Counted from the stretch's first letter, positions 1 to 8,261 are shown. The stretch: 22,355 bases of DNA from CAZQCI01 sp964592255 (GCA_964592255.1 CAZQCI010000028.1:1-22355); one strand, 5' to 3'. Notes: generated by a model from the sequence alone, not told the origin. A program made the numbers and translations.

Positions 1-1268
1 CAGTCACCCACTACGTAAAAATTAGAGAAAGGACTTTGTTGTTGGGGTCGATAGCGTTCGCTGCCCACGGTGCAAGAAAGAGTAGCCTCCCGTTCCTTGT
101 TGACGAGGCAATGGATTAACCGAGCGTTTTGTGCTTTTGGAAAAATTTGAAAAAGTTCATCAAGCGCAATGTTTATAATTTCTTCCCGAGATTTTTCTAA
201 AAATTCATACGCACCGCTGATCACACCCATATAATGATAGGGGGGTGTTTTTATGTCTTCCATCTTATTTTTGTTAAAATACCAATGAATTTTTTTTGCA
301 GCTACTCCTATAAAAGAATGGTCTGTCATAATATCCTGATCAAACCAGAGATTAATGGAGACAATGGGTGACGTCTTTAATTGTTGTATTTGCGTAAAGT
401 ACGGCAGCGATTCCGCGTAAACGGAAGGAATGATCTTAAGAAAAGAAAAAAACGGAACCGCACTTACGTATAAATCTGTCTTGATCATTTCACCCGTATC
501 TGTTTCAGCCGCCCGGACTTGGTTGTCCAGAATATGCAGCAACTTTATGCTTTTTCCCGTTTCGATGGTATGACCCCGGAGCTCCAAATAATCACGAGCC
601 GGTTTAGCTAAAAGGTCATTAAGGGAATTTTTAGGGAAGATGAGGCGGGAATCATTTTTGTGACCCAGTAATCCTTTTTCTAACACCACAGCCAACATAC
701 GTGCGGAGGCTTTTTCGGGCGCGTCATTTAGAGTTGCTAATGTAAGGGGTTCCCAAAAAAGAGTGATTATTTTTTCAGACTGCCCTAATTGCGTTAACCA
801 ATCTCGAACCGTTTGGTCCAGAGAGATCGAAGGTTTACCGTTTCGAATATTTTTTAATTCTTGTCCTAATTTTAAAAAATTCCACTTATCCTTCAGCGTA
901 AAAGACTTCATTTTTAAAAGCCCCAGTAACAAGTTAAAAGGGGAAGGGAGAGCTGGAATTTTAAGGGTGTCGAACTGAAGGGTTTCCGACACGAGAGGGA
1001 CTTCCATATTTTTTTGAAAATGAAGAAGACGTTTGGCTCCGATATTTTCTAAAAAACGGATGGTTTCATGATAGGCCCCCATCATTAAATGTTGACCGTT
1101 ATCGACCCACGTTTGGGTTTTTCTGTCTTGAAAAGAGTAAGTACGACCTCCGAGGAGAGGTTTTTTTTCTAAAACATGCGCCCGGTAACCTAAGCTGTCT
1201 AAAAAAACTGCAGATGACAAGCCGGCAAAGCCTCCCCCAATGATGCAAACCGTTTTTCGTGGGATCAT
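1..1268 (-). CDS. hpnE: Hydroxysqualene dehydroxylase HpnE, C-terminus cut by the window edge
   Basis: Translating the minus strand from the ATG at 1268 gives 422 codons of an FAD-dependent amine-oxidase/phytoene-desaturase-like protein. Residues 7-17 carry the dinucleotide-binding signature (VCIIGGGFAGL), followed by an acidic/basic region ending in LGGRTYSF. The last visible residues, near position 1, read FYVVGD, matching the conserved C-terminal FAD-contact motif, so only some tens of residues are missing. In the HpnCDE pathway this enzyme reduces hydroxysqualene to squalene, the hopanoid precursor. Its ATG overlaps the hpnD stop as ATGA, so it is the third gene of a translationally coupled operon. 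No good Shine-Dalgarno is seen. A carotenoid desaturase is the alternative, but the hpnC-hpnD context favours HpnE. Confidence 0.88.
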   Translation of the reverse strand, partial: MIPRKTVCIIGGGFAGLSSAVFLDSLGYRAHVLEKKPLLGGRTYSFQDRKTQTWVDNGQHLMMGAYHETIRFLENIGAKRLLHFQKNMEVPLVSETLQFDTLKIPALPSPFNLLLGLLKMKSFTLKDKWNFLKLGQELKNIRNGKPSISLDQTVRDWLTQLGQSEKIITLFWEPLTLATLNDAPEKASARMLAVVLEKGLLGHKNDSRLIFPKNSLNDLLAKPARDYLELRGHTIETGKSIKLLHILDNQVRAAETDTGEMIKTDLYVSAVPFFSFLKIIPSVYAESLPYFTQIQQLKTSPIVSINLWFDQDIMTDHSFIGVAAKKIHWYFNKNKMEDIKTPPYHYMGVISGAYEFLEKSREEIINIALDELFQIFPKAQNARLIHCLVNKEREATLSCTVGSERYRPQQQSPFSNFYVVGD

Positions 1269-2098
1269 GACAAATAATGTTGGGATAGTACTTTTATCAA
1301 AATTATCCCTTTTTCAAAAAAACTTAAACGTACTCTTTTGGTGAGTACCGGATATTTTTGTTTTCTGATTTTTTCTAAAATACAGCGATAGACAACGCCC
1401 ATGATACGTGCCGCTAGCAATTTTTTTTCGGTGTCTTTTGGAAATTCCAAAAAAGCTTCGTTATAATAAGTTAAGGCGCGTTGATATTGAAAATCCATTA
1501 AATGCATAAAATTTTCTGTTTTTTGATGATGTGCTAAATCATTTTCCGTTACTCCAAACCGTTCGAGTTCATCTTGAGGCAGATAGATACGGTTTTTAGT
1601 TAAATCTTCTCCCACATCCCGGATAATATTGGTTAGTTGTAGAGCCATGCCTAATTTGATGGCCATGTTTTCCGAAGTAGGACTTTTATATTCAAAAATT
1701 TTCATGCACACCAAGCCTACAATGGAAGCAACTTTGTAACAGTACACTTCAAGCTCAGCGAATGTGGCGTATTTTTTTTTGGCGATATCCATTTCGCAGC
1801 CATCTAAAAGTTCCAAAAAATAAGAAAGAGGAATATCAAAACGGCGAATGCTTTCTTGGAGTTCTTGAAGAAGAGGCAAATCGGACTTAGTTTGGTAAGA
1901 AAAGGTTAATTTTTGTCTCCATTCGTCCAAAAGTTTTTTTTGTTTTTCAGGATTTGGTTCTTCGTCCACAACATCATCCACTACGCGGAAAAAGGCATAA
2001 ACACGACGGATGGCTTCTCGTTTTTCAGCAGGTAAAAAGAAGAAAGAACTGGAAAAATTAGACTGGCTTTGTGCCGTAATGGTTTTTGCAGTAGTCAT
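1265..2098 (-). CDS. hpnD: Presqualene diphosphate synthase HpnD
   Basis: A 277-residue squalene/phytoene synthase family protein of normal length. The first Asp-rich motif is at residues 41-45 (DDVVD, in YAFFRVVDDVVDE) and the second at 161-165 (DVGED), followed by LTKNRIYLP. Both coordinate Mg2+ and the diphosphate in this family. The opening SQSNFSSSFFFLP resembles the SxSSFYYAFRFLP start of HpnD. By family knowledge it condenses two farnesyl diphosphates to presqualene diphosphate in the cytosol. Its ATG overlaps the hpnC stop by 4 bp (ATGA), and its own stop overlaps the hpnE start in the same way. Assignment as HpnD rather than HpnC or CrtB rests on these motifs and the gene order. Confidence 0.9.
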   Translation of the reverse strand: MTTAKTITAQSQSNFSSSFFFLPAEKREAIRRVYAFFRVVDDVVDEEPNPEKQKKLLDEWRQKLTFSYQTKSDLPLLQELQESIRRFDIPLSYFLELLDGCEMDIAKKKYATFAELEVYCYKVASIVGLVCMKIFEYKSPTSENMAIKLGMALQLTNIIRDVGEDLTKNRIYLPQDELERFGVTENDLAHHQKTENFMHLMDFQYQRALTYYNEAFLEFPKDTEKKLLAARIMGVVYRCILEKIRKQKYPVLTKRVRLSFFEKGIILIKVLSQHYLS

Positions 2099-3018
2099 GA
2101 GAAATCTCTTTTTTTGAGGGCATTCCAGAACAGACTCCAGTAATCCCTTTTTTTCAATTTAGGACGCCGCTTGAAAATATCCCAGTCATTTTGGCGTATT
2201 TTTTTTAAAATAGCATTACCGCCCAGCCAGGTTAGTCGGAGTTCCAATCCTAATCGCCCCGGAATTTTTCCGCCTAGGGGCTTGCCTGCATCGAAAAGCT
2301 CTTGGGTTCTTTCAACTTGAAAAGACAGGAGACGTTTGAAGTTTTCGTTAAATGTTTTTGTCATCAACTCTGTTTCAGAATATTGAAAGCGGACAAAATC
2401 TTCTTTAGGAAGGTAAATGCGGTTTTTTTCAAGGTCTATCGCAATATCTTGCCAAAAATTGGCTAATTGAAGCGCGGTGCAGATATTATCGGAATAATCC
2501 ATAAAACGCGGTGCCGGATAACCAAAAATGTGAAGAATAATTCTGCCGACAGGATTAGCGGAATGTCGGCAATAATGGAGAACTTGGTCAAAAGTATCGT
2601 AGCGAGAAATCATCACATCCATTTTAAAGGCTTTGATTAAATTTTCAAAAAGGACCACAGGGATGTTGAATTTTTCTATCGTCGCTTTCAAGGCAATAAA
2701 AATAGGATGCTTGGGTTCTTGTAGAAAAATATTTTTAAGTAAACCTTCCCATTCGTTAAGGCGTTCCATGCGGCTTCCTTCAAATTCCGCTTCATCGGCA
2801 AAATCATCAGCCACACGTGAAAAAGCATAAACGGCACAGATATAGGGGCGTAGGGGTGCTGGAACAACAAGGGAAGCAACGGGAAAATTTTCGTAATGAT
2901 TTTTGGCAAGAGTCATGCAAAACCAAAACGATTCTTCAACGGTATAAGATCGGCCTCCGATAGTAGCGGGCACAAGATCCGGTAAAGAAGATGTTGGGAT
3001 AAGGTCTGCAGTTGTCAC
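2095..3018 (-). CDS. hpnC: Hydroxysqualene synthase HpnC (squalene synthase family)
   Basis: A 307-residue protein starting at GTG (3018). HYENFPVAS at residues 41-49 is characteristic of HpnC. Asp-rich motifs are DDFAD (71-75) and DIAID (191-195), the latter followed by LEKNRIYLP. In the three-enzyme pathway HpnC converts presqualene diphosphate to hydroxysqualene. It is first in the hpnC-hpnD-hpnE operon. The next in-frame Met (residue 35) lies inside the conserved region, so the GTG is preferred. There is no clear Shine-Dalgarno. A -10-like TATACC (minus strand, 3030-3025) ends 6 nt before the GTG, which suggests a leaderless transcript, although no good -35 is visible. No squalene-hopene cyclase gene is in the window. 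Confidence 0.9.
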   Translation of the reverse strand: MTTADLIPTSSLPDLVPATIGGRSYTVEESFWFCMTLAKNHYENFPVASLVVPAPLRPYICAVYAFSRVADDFADEAEFEGSRMERLNEWEGLLKNIFLQEPKHPIFIALKATIEKFNIPVVLFENLIKAFKMDVMISRYDTFDQVLHYCRHSANPVGRIILHIFGYPAPRFMDYSDNICTALQLANFWQDIAIDLEKNRIYLPKEDFVRFQYSETELMTKTFNENFKRLLSFQVERTQELFDAGKPLGGKIPGRLGLELRLTWLGGNAILKKIRQNDWDIFKRRPKLKKRDYWSLFWNALKKRDFS

Positions 3019-3108
3019 GCTCTTGGTATAGGCAAAAAATAGGGTGAAATAAAGAGTTAGTTTTAGCCGTATTCTGGGCTGAATGACTCATTCTGTTTTT
3101 ACCTTTTC

Positions 3109-3139
3109 TTGACAAAATCTATTAACCATCTTGTATAGT
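3109..3139 (+). promoter_or_regulatory. Sigma-70-type promoter for the GST-like gene, probably leaderless
   Basis: A perfect -35 TTGACA (3109-3114) is followed by TGTATA (3132-3137, 17-bp spacer) and by the better hexamer TATAGT (3134-3139, 19-bp spacer). Either choice puts transcription start within a few bases of the ATG at 3146. There is no Shine-Dalgarno ahead of that ATG. Confidence 0.5.
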
Positions 3140-3145
3140 GGTGAA

Positions 3146-3892
3146 ATGAGCTCACCCGTTCAAGTCATTGGCAGTTATCTTTCCCCTTATGTTCGTAAGG
3201 TTTTAGTGATGTTACATCTTAAGGGTATTGATTATCGGATTGATCCCATTATTCCTTTTTTTGGAAATGACGAGTTTTCAAAAGTCAGTCCTATCCGTCG
3301 GATACCGGTGTTAAAGGATGATCAAATCACTTTGTGTGATTCATCCGTAATCTGCCAATATTTGGAAGAGCGTTATCCTCAGCCTTCTTTGTATCCCGAC
3401 TCTTTTGTTGACCGTGCTAAGGCGCGATGGTTGGAGGAGTACGCCGATACTCGTATGGGTGAGGTGTTTATATGGAAATTTTATTTTGAAAAGATGAAGC
3501 CTTTTGTTTGGGGTCAGAAATCGGATGAACAGGTTTTAGAGAAGTCCGCTAAAGAAGAAATTCCCGCTATTCTTAACTATCTTGAATCCGAACTTCCTGA
3601 GGAGGGTTTTTTTCTAAAAAAATTTTCTATTGCCGACATAAGTATTGCAGCTTTTTTCCGTAATTCCGGATTTGTAAAATATCAAATTGATGCTACCCGC
3701 TGGCCTAAAATGGCGGCTTTTGTGCCCAAAATTCTTTCCTTGGATTGTTTTGAAAAACTAAAAATTTTTGAAGAAAAATCTTTCAAAACACCTATTCTTA
3801 AACAAAGGGAAGCCTTGGGTGAGCTGGGCGCCCCCTTAACGGCACAAACTTATTTTAATCCCACACCGCGCTCTGGTGTGATGATGATCTAA
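3146..3892 (+). CDS. Glutathione S-transferase family protein
   Basis: From the ATG at 3146 the product is 248 residues. An in-frame TTG at 3131 would add five residues but lies inside the promoter. The N-terminal thioredoxin-like GST domain covers about residues 4-82. It has a SYLSPYVRKV active-site segment, the cis-Pro segment RRIPVLKDD, and the DSSVICQYLEERYP glutathione-binding stretch. The helical C-terminal domain follows (about 90-205), with the family hallmark FSIADISIAAFF. The last ~40 residues, ending in a Gly/Met tail, are less typical. By family it would conjugate or handle glutathione adducts in the cytosol; the substrate is not predictable. It stands alone between the divergent hpn operon and the convergent yidC, whose stop is only 2 bp away. 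Confidence 0.85.
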   Translation: MSSPVQVIGSYLSPYVRKVLVMLHLKGIDYRIDPIIPFFGNDEFSKVSPIRRIPVLKDDQITLCDSSVICQYLEERYPQPSLYPDSFVDRAKARWLEEYADTRMGEVFIWKFYFEKMKPFVWGQKSDEQVLEKSAKEEIPAILNYLESELPEEGFFLKKFSIADISIAAFFRNSGFVKYQIDATRWPKMAAFVPKILSLDCFEKLKIFEEKSFKTPILKQREALGELGAPLTAQTYFNPTPRSGVMMI

Positions 3893-3894
3893 CG

Positions 3895-5592
3895 TTACGC
3901 TCTGCGGAAAACTTTCTTGAACAAATCTAGACCTGATAAATCGTGCTGAATCATATATTGTTGAATAACCGACATGACTGTGTTGACCAAGATATAGAGC
4001 ACTAATCCCACTGGCAGAAAGATCATAAATACCGAAAATATCATTGGCATAACCATCATCATATTTTTTTGTGCTGGATCCATAGAAGTGTTTGGAGTGA
4101 ATTTTTGTTGTAAAAACATAAAAATACCCAAAATGATTGGCGCTATCAGATACGGATCAGGGGCGGATAAGTCTTTGTAGAATCCGAAAAACGGAGCGTG
4201 ATAAAGTTCAATCGCATTATAGAGAACTTTGTAAAGGGCGATGTAGATCGGCATTTGTAGAATCATGGGCAGGCATCCTCCAGCAGGGTTAACCTTGTGC
4301 CGTTTGAATAAATTCATCATCTCCATATTGAGCTTTTCTTTGTCGTTGGCGAATTTTTCACGAATGGATTGCAGTTCCGGCTGAATTTTTTGCATTTCTT
4401 TCATGGAATTCATGGCTTTTTTATTGACCGGGTGTAGCAATAACTTAATGAAAAAAGTTAATGCGATAATAGCTAAACCCCAATTGCCGATGATTTTATG
4501 GAAGAAGAACAAAAGATTTAAGATAGGTACGGCTATCCAGGCAATCCACCCATAATCCACACTTTTTTCTAAATGTAGATTCAGCTTAGCCAAATCATCA
4601 CGTTTTTTAGGGCCAATGTAAGCCGAAAATTTGCGTTCTATTTTTTCACCAGGTTGTAAGGTAACAGGGCCATAAGACAAGGATGTGTATATTTGTGTAT
4701 CGGTTTTTCCATATTCGATAGTTGTTTTATCGGATTCCTGTCGTGAAATAAGGCTAGATAAAAAATAGCGATCGCTGATGCCAGTCCAATAAAAATTGCC
4801 GTTAACAATTACTTTTTTAGCAAGTTTGTGAAGGTTCTCATTAGATGTCAGTGAGTCATTTTTTAAATGAAGGGGGTACCAATCGTTCGGTTGGGGATGA
4901 ATGAAGGAAAGGAGCCCTGTTTTTTTCTCCTCCTTTTTCTGATTGATAGAAATCCATAAGCGTGGATCTAAAGTTAGAGGTTGGTTCCCTGTGTTTGTAA
5001 TGTCTAAGGTAACTTCGGCAATATAAGGATGGGTGTCTTGCAGGTCGATTTTTTTGAATACTTCAAGAAAGTCACTTTTTCTACCGAATAAGAAAGATGT
5101 AAGCCCTTCTTGGCTGCTTTGGGACACCAAGTACCAGGGAGTGCGGCCAATGATATTTTGATCGATGGGTAAGTTTTTTTCAGAAAAGGTTGAGCCGTAA
5201 GTACTATAGCCTAAGGTGGTGTAGAAAGCTTGCCCCCCATTTTCTGTTATATTGATCAAGGGCGTTTCGGTTGATGAGCCATGATGGTAATCTTTCAACG
5301 ACCATGCGTTGATACTGGCGGAGTCGACGGCAATGGTTCCAGAAACTTTTGATGTGGTAAAGGGTATGGGTTCTTTTAAAGATAGTGGCGCTTCTTCAGG
5401 TAACGGAGGCAACGTTTGAGGTTGAGGTACGGGATTAGGAGAACTGGGATTAGGAGTTGAAGAAGTTGTTACGGGTTCTGACGGTCCTGCCTGAGGTGTG
5501 GCTGGTTTTGGTGGATTAATGACGGAATAGTAGAGAGCAATAAATAAGAAAGAAAGAGCGACGGCTAATATGGATCGAAGCTGTTGGGACAT
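3895..5592 (-). CDS. yidC: Membrane protein insertase YidC (Oxa1/60 kDa family)
   Basis: A 565-residue protein with the Gram-negative YidC layout. The first membrane helix is at residues 6-25, followed by a Pro/Ser-rich linker (27-68) and a periplasmic P1 beta-sandwich domain to about 330. The conserved insertase core with further helices runs from about 347 to 545. Core signatures include KVNPAGGCLPMILQMPIYIALY and the DPYLIAPIILG helix. It inserts and folds inner-membrane proteins, alone or with Sec. The position of the conserved groove Arg of E. coli YidC (IIVR-GIMYP) is Lys383 here (FFIK-LLLHP), a conservative charge swap. The start lies 8 bp after yidD, and its AGGAA ribosome site overlaps the yidD stop. 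Confidence 0.97.
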   Translation of the reverse strand: MSQQLRSILAVALSFLFIALYYSVINPPKPATPQAGPSEPVTTSSTPNPSSPNPVPQPQTLPPLPEEAPLSLKEPIPFTTSKVSGTIAVDSASINAWSLKDYHHGSSTETPLINITENGGQAFYTTLGYSTYGSTFSEKNLPIDQNIIGRTPWYLVSQSSQEGLTSFLFGRKSDFLEVFKKIDLQDTHPYIAEVTLDITNTGNQPLTLDPRLWISINQKKEEKKTGLLSFIHPQPNDWYPLHLKNDSLTSNENLHKLAKKVIVNGNFYWTGISDRYFLSSLISRQESDKTTIEYGKTDTQIYTSLSYGPVTLQPGEKIERKFSAYIGPKKRDDLAKLNLHLEKSVDYGWIAWIAVPILNLLFFFHKIIGNWGLAIIALTFFIKLLLHPVNKKAMNSMKEMQKIQPELQSIREKFANDKEKLNMEMMNLFKRHKVNPAGGCLPMILQMPIYIALYKVLYNAIELYHAPFFGFYKDLSAPDPYLIAPIILGIFMFLQQKFTPNTSMDPAQKNMMMVMPMIFSVFMIFLPVGLVLYILVNTVMSVIQQYMIQHDLSGLDLFKKVFRRA

Positions 5593-5600
5593 AAAAATTC

Positions 5601-5822
5601 CTATTTTGATTTGGGGATTGGGTCAAAACCCCCAGCGTTAAACGGGTGACAACGAAGAATACGTCTTAATGAAAAATAAGCGGCTTTGAAAGGGGAAAAA
5701 TGCTCAAAGCATTCTCGAGCATACTCCGAGCACGTCGGATAAAAACGACAAGCGTCGGGTAATAAAGGAGAAACAAATTTTTTATAAAATCGAATGACGG
5801 ATAAAAAAAGGACATTGATCAT
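5601..5822 (-). CDS. yidD: Membrane protein insertion efficiency factor YidD
   Basis: A 73-residue product beginning MINVLFLSVIRFYKKFVSP with the family's Cys motif CRFYPTCSEYA (25-35) and the C-terminal RCHPFNAGGFDP (57-68). YidD is a small inner-face membrane protein that aids YidC/Sec insertion. The reading frame is open further upstream, to 5888, but the ATG at 5822 is preferred. It forms an ATGA overlap with the rnpA stop, has an AAAGGA-like site ahead of it, and gives the usual family length. It sits in the classical rpmH-rnpA-yidD-yidC order. Confidence 0.95.
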   Translation of the reverse strand: MINVLFLSVIRFYKKFVSPLLPDACRFYPTCSEYARECFEHFSPFKAAYFSLRRILRCHPFNAGGFDPIPKSK

Positions 5823-6190
5823 AAAGACGGCTTTCCTTTCTGCTGAGATGTGAGCCGTTGTTTGAATGCATCCAAAGTTTTTTTCCAATCAAGATGATGG
5901 AGATGGCTTAAATCACGGTTAGAATAAAAGAAAAAGTCGGCAGCCCCCAAGGAATTTTTGTTTTTTCTAAAAAACTCACGAATTAGACGACGTACACGAT
6001 TACGTAGAACGCTTTTTCCGGTTTTTGTGGTCAATGAGATCACTAAACGTGGGAAGGAAACCGAATTGGTGAGAGTATAAACGGTGATGGGGCCGAAGGT
6101 TAATTTTTTTCCGTGAATGCGGATGGCGCGAATAGCCGCACTACGCGACAATCTTTCTTTTCGAGTAAAAGACTGCCGTGAGGAAAGCAT
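5819..6190 (-). CDS. rnpA: Ribonuclease P protein component
   Basis: A 123-residue basic protein of normal RnpA length. The family's RNR signature is at residues 63-75 (RNRVRRLIREFFR), preceded by TTKTGKSVL, and the N-terminus SFTRKERLSRSAAI is typical. It binds the RNase P RNA and assists removal of tRNA 5' leaders. Its ATG shares one base with the rpmH stop (TAATG) and its stop overlaps yidD (ATGA), so translation of the cluster is probably coupled. Confidence 0.96.
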   Translation of the reverse strand: MLSSRQSFTRKERLSRSAAIRAIRIHGKKLTFGPITVYTLTNSVSFPRLVISLTTKTGKSVLRNRVRRLIREFFRKNKNSLGAADFFFYSNRDLSHLHHLDWKKTLDAFKQRLTSQQKGKPSL

Positions 6191-6339
6191 TACTTCTTGG
6201 GCACAGTTGGGGTTAAGCGCTTTCTCCCCTTCTTCCGTCTGCGGGCCAAAACGTTTTTGCCGCCGGGGGTTTCCATACGCTTTAAGAAGCCGTGCTTCCG
6301 CTTTCTCTTGATTTTACTAGGTTGATACGTTCTTTTCAC
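6190..6339 (-). CDS. rpmH: 50S ribosomal protein L34
   Basis: A 49-residue, very basic protein starting MKRTYQPSKIKRKRKHGFL, followed by the conserved RMETPGGKNVLARRRKKGRK. This is L34 across its whole length; the C-terminus extends slightly as RLTPTVPKK. It starts with GTG at 6339, preceded by AGGAAAG at a good distance. It is the first gene of the rpmH-rnpA-yidD-yidC operon and is divergent from dnaA across the probable origin. A TTGACA (minus strand, 6416-6411) is a candidate -35, but no convincing -10 follows it. Confidence 0.97.
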   Translation of the reverse strand: MKRTYQPSKIKRKRKHGFLKRMETPGGKNVLARRRKKGRKRLTPTVPKK

Positions 6340-6429
6340 TTTTTCTTTCCTAATTTTTTTTAAATTTCAAACAGATAAAGGAGTGGTCTTTTTTCACTAT
6401 TTATTTTTTTTGTCAACGCAAAAAAAGTT

Positions 6430-6476
6430 TGTGAAAAATTGTGTGCATAGTCTGGTACTTACAAGTTTGTGCAAAA
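6430..6476 (+). promoter_or_regulatory. Cluster of three degenerate DnaA boxes
   Basis: Compared with TGTGNATAA, the sites are TGTGAAAAA (6430-6438), TGTGCATAG (6442-6450) and TGTGCAAAA (6468-6476). Each has one mismatch, all are in the same orientation, and their starts are 12 and 26 bp apart. In such A-rich DNA, one-mismatch sites can occur by chance; the clustering in the expected place is the argument. Confidence 0.4.
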
Positions 6477-6662
6477 AAAAATAAAATAGACCTTGAAAAA
6501 AAATCAGACCGGACTAAAACTCGTCAAACTTTTTTGAGAAGTATTGAAAATTGGAGGTTCTTAAATCAGAAAAAATTTTTTGAGAAAGAAAGTAGTCCTA
6601 TTTTCGAAAAATTTTTCCTTCTTTAGGCCCGTTTTTTTCTCTTAAAGATAGATTGAGGAATA

Positions 6663-6696
6663 GTAAGACAGATTAAAGTGTAGGTTTTTGTCTTAC
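6663..6696. repeat. 8-bp perfect inverted repeat upstream of dnaA
   Basis: GTAAGACA at 6663-6670 is answered by TGTCTTAC at 6689-6696 with an 18-base gap. The spacing would place the two half-sites about 2.5 helical turns apart. It could be a regulator or initiator-accessory site, or a weak hairpin in the dnaA leader; nothing identifies the binder. Confidence 0.45.
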
Positions 6697-6726
6697 GGGG
6701 GATTTCTTTTTTTATCCTTCGAAAAA

Positions 6727-6746
6727 TTTGGCCCCTTGCGGCCAAA
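6727..6746 (+). other. GC hairpin in the dnaA upstream region, possible attenuator
   Basis: TTTGGCC (6727-6733) and GGCCAAA (6740-6746) form a perfect 7-bp stem with a 6-base loop, and a run of six T begins 5 nt downstream (6752). It could be a weak terminator/attenuator in the dnaA leader or a structural element of oriC. Confidence 0.35.
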
Positions 6747-6830
6747 AACTATTTTTTCTCAGGATGGAAAATGCGAGTTGGCTCTCGAATTTTTCATTGT
6801 CCAAAAAAATAAGCAAAGGGTGATCGTTTC

Positions 6831-8243
6831 ATGTCAGAATTGGGTAATCATAGCGAAAACGAGTTAATTGCTCAGGTTTTGGATTCTTTAAAGACCAAGG
6901 TCAGCGAGTTTAATTATAATAATTGGTTTAAGAATTCTTCATGGTCTTATGAAGGGCAAGGTGTCGTTAAAATTCAGGTCCCCAGCAAATTTGTAAGAGA
7001 CTGGATTTGTGAGCATTATCTTCAAGTCATTAAATTTGAATGTTTTAAGTTAACTGGTATTGAACATGATGTTGTTTTTAAGATTCAGCCCATTCATTTA
7101 GCTGCTCAATCTGGTCGGGCGCTTGAATCTGTGGCTGTAACGGAAAAAGTAGAGGCAGTGAAATCGTTAGGTGGCGTGGCCGCTTCCAGTACTGTTGTGG
7201 GGGCGCCTTCTTTATATCCACAACTTAATCCCCGTTATACTTTTGATAATTATGTCGTTGGTAATTCCAACCAATTTGTTAATGCGGCCTGCCGTGCGGT
7301 GGTTTCTAATCCGGCCCGTAATTATAATCCTCTTTTCATTTATGGTGGGGTTGGGTTGGGGAAAACCCATTTACTTAACGCCATTTGTTTAGAAATTCTT
7401 AAAACCCATCCCGGTTGGAAGATCCGTTTAGTTACAGGTGAACAATTTACCAACGAAGTGGTCAGTGCCATTCGTTATCAAAAAACTTACGAGCTACGAC
7501 AGAAATACCGCGTCCAATGCGATCTTCTTCTCATTGACGATGTGCAGTTTATTGCTGGAAAAGAACGAACAATGGAGGAGTTTTTTCATACCTTTAATGC
7601 GCTTTATGAAGCCCGCAAGCAAATTGTCATGACGTCCGACGTGTTACCTAAGGATATTCCAAATTTGGAAGAACGCCTCCGTTCCCGGTTTAGTTGGGGA
7701 TTGATGGCGGATATTCAAGCTCCGGAACTGGAAACGCGCATGGCTATTTTGGAGAAAAAAGCCGAAGTGGATCATATTCGTATCAGTTCGGAGGTCTCTT
7801 ACTTTATTGCAGAGCAGGTTAAGAGCAATGTGCGTGATTTGGAAGGTTGTTTGGTCCGCTTAGCGGCGATGGCTTCTCTTTCTCAAATGCCCATCACAAT
7901 GGATTTAGCCCGCGAAATGCTTAAACAAACTTTGCCGGCTCTTAATCGTGGGGTAAGTATTGAAACTATTCAGCAGATGGTGGCTCAACATTTTCAACTG
8001 CGTATTAATGACTTAAAATCTCCTCGTCGTCATAAAAATTTGGCTTTACCCCGACAAATTGCCATGTATTTATGTAAAAAACACGTCAAAGCCTCTTTTC
8101 CTGAAATTGGCCAAAAATTTGGGGGCAAAGATCATACAACGGTTATTCATGCCTTCCAAAAAATCAAAGAAACAGTCAATTTTGATCTTCAACTCCGAGA
8201 AAACATCGATTTTTTAGAAAAACAGATCCTACACCAAGCCTAA
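6831..8243 (+). CDS. dnaA: Chromosomal replication initiator protein DnaA
   Basis: 470 residues in the usual four-domain layout. Domain I is at about 8-85 and a low-conservation linker at 86-130. The AAA+ domain III spans about 131-350, with Walker A GGVGLGKT (172-179), Walker B LLIDD (233-237) and the Arg-rich RLRSRF segment (282-287). DNA-binding domain IV carries the signature GGKDHTTVIH (431-440). It binds DnaA boxes and opens oriC, here presumably just upstream. The usual downstream neighbour dnaN is absent; 257 bp of AT-rich spacer and an unrelated TetR operon follow. The start is supported by AAGGG upstream and by full-length domain I. Confidence 0.97.
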   Translation: MSELGNHSENELIAQVLDSLKTKVSEFNYNNWFKNSSWSYEGQGVVKIQVPSKFVRDWICEHYLQVIKFECFKLTGIEHDVVFKIQPIHLAAQSGRALESVAVTEKVEAVKSLGGVAASSTVVGAPSLYPQLNPRYTFDNYVVGNSNQFVNAACRAVVSNPARNYNPLFIYGGVGLGKTHLLNAICLEILKTHPGWKIRLVTGEQFTNEVVSAIRYQKTYELRQKYRVQCDLLLIDDVQFIAGKERTMEEFFHTFNALYEARKQIVMTSDVLPKDIPNLEERLRSRFSWGLMADIQAPELETRMAILEKKAEVDHIRISSEVSYFIAEQVKSNVRDLEGCLVRLAAMASLSQMPITMDLAREMLKQTLPALNRGVSIETIQQMVAQHFQLRINDLKSPRRHKNLALPRQIAMYLCKKHVKASFPEIGQKFGGKDHTTVIHAFQKIKETVNFDLQLRENIDFLEKQILHQA

Positions 8244-8261
8244 GACTTTTTCTTAGTCTTA
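8240..8261 (+). terminator. Weak hairpin at the dnaA stop
   Basis: CTAAGA/TCTTAG (8240-8245 and 8251-8256) or, alternatively, TAAGACT/AGTCTTA (8241-8247 and 8255-8261) can pair. The stem overlaps the dnaA stop codon, is AT-rich and has no T-tract after it, so termination here is only a possibility. Confidence 0.25.

Larger units (their letters stand above)
6340..6830. other. oriC: Probable chromosomal replication origin (oriC), rpmH-dnaA intergenic region
   Basis: This 491-bp AT-rich non-coding stretch lies between divergent rpmH and dnaA, a classical bacterial oriC position. It holds three one-mismatch DnaA-box-like sites in a row (6430-6476), long A/T runs suitable for unwinding (about 6470-6630), an 8-bp inverted repeat (6663-6696) and a GC hairpin (6727-6746). 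No perfect TTATCCACA box is seen on either strand. dnaA has an AAGGG ribosome site about 10 nt before its ATG. The assignment rests mainly on context. Confidence 0.6.

Noticed and set aside
5823..5888. Longer N-terminus for YidD
   Set aside because: Would overlap rnpA deeply and exceed family length; the ATGA start at 5822 fits better.
6441..6626. A 61-codon plus-strand open frame in the rpmH-dnaA gap
   Set aside because: Lys/Phe-rich translation of A/T runs, no ribosome site, lies over the DnaA-box-like cluster; chance frame in AT-rich DNA.
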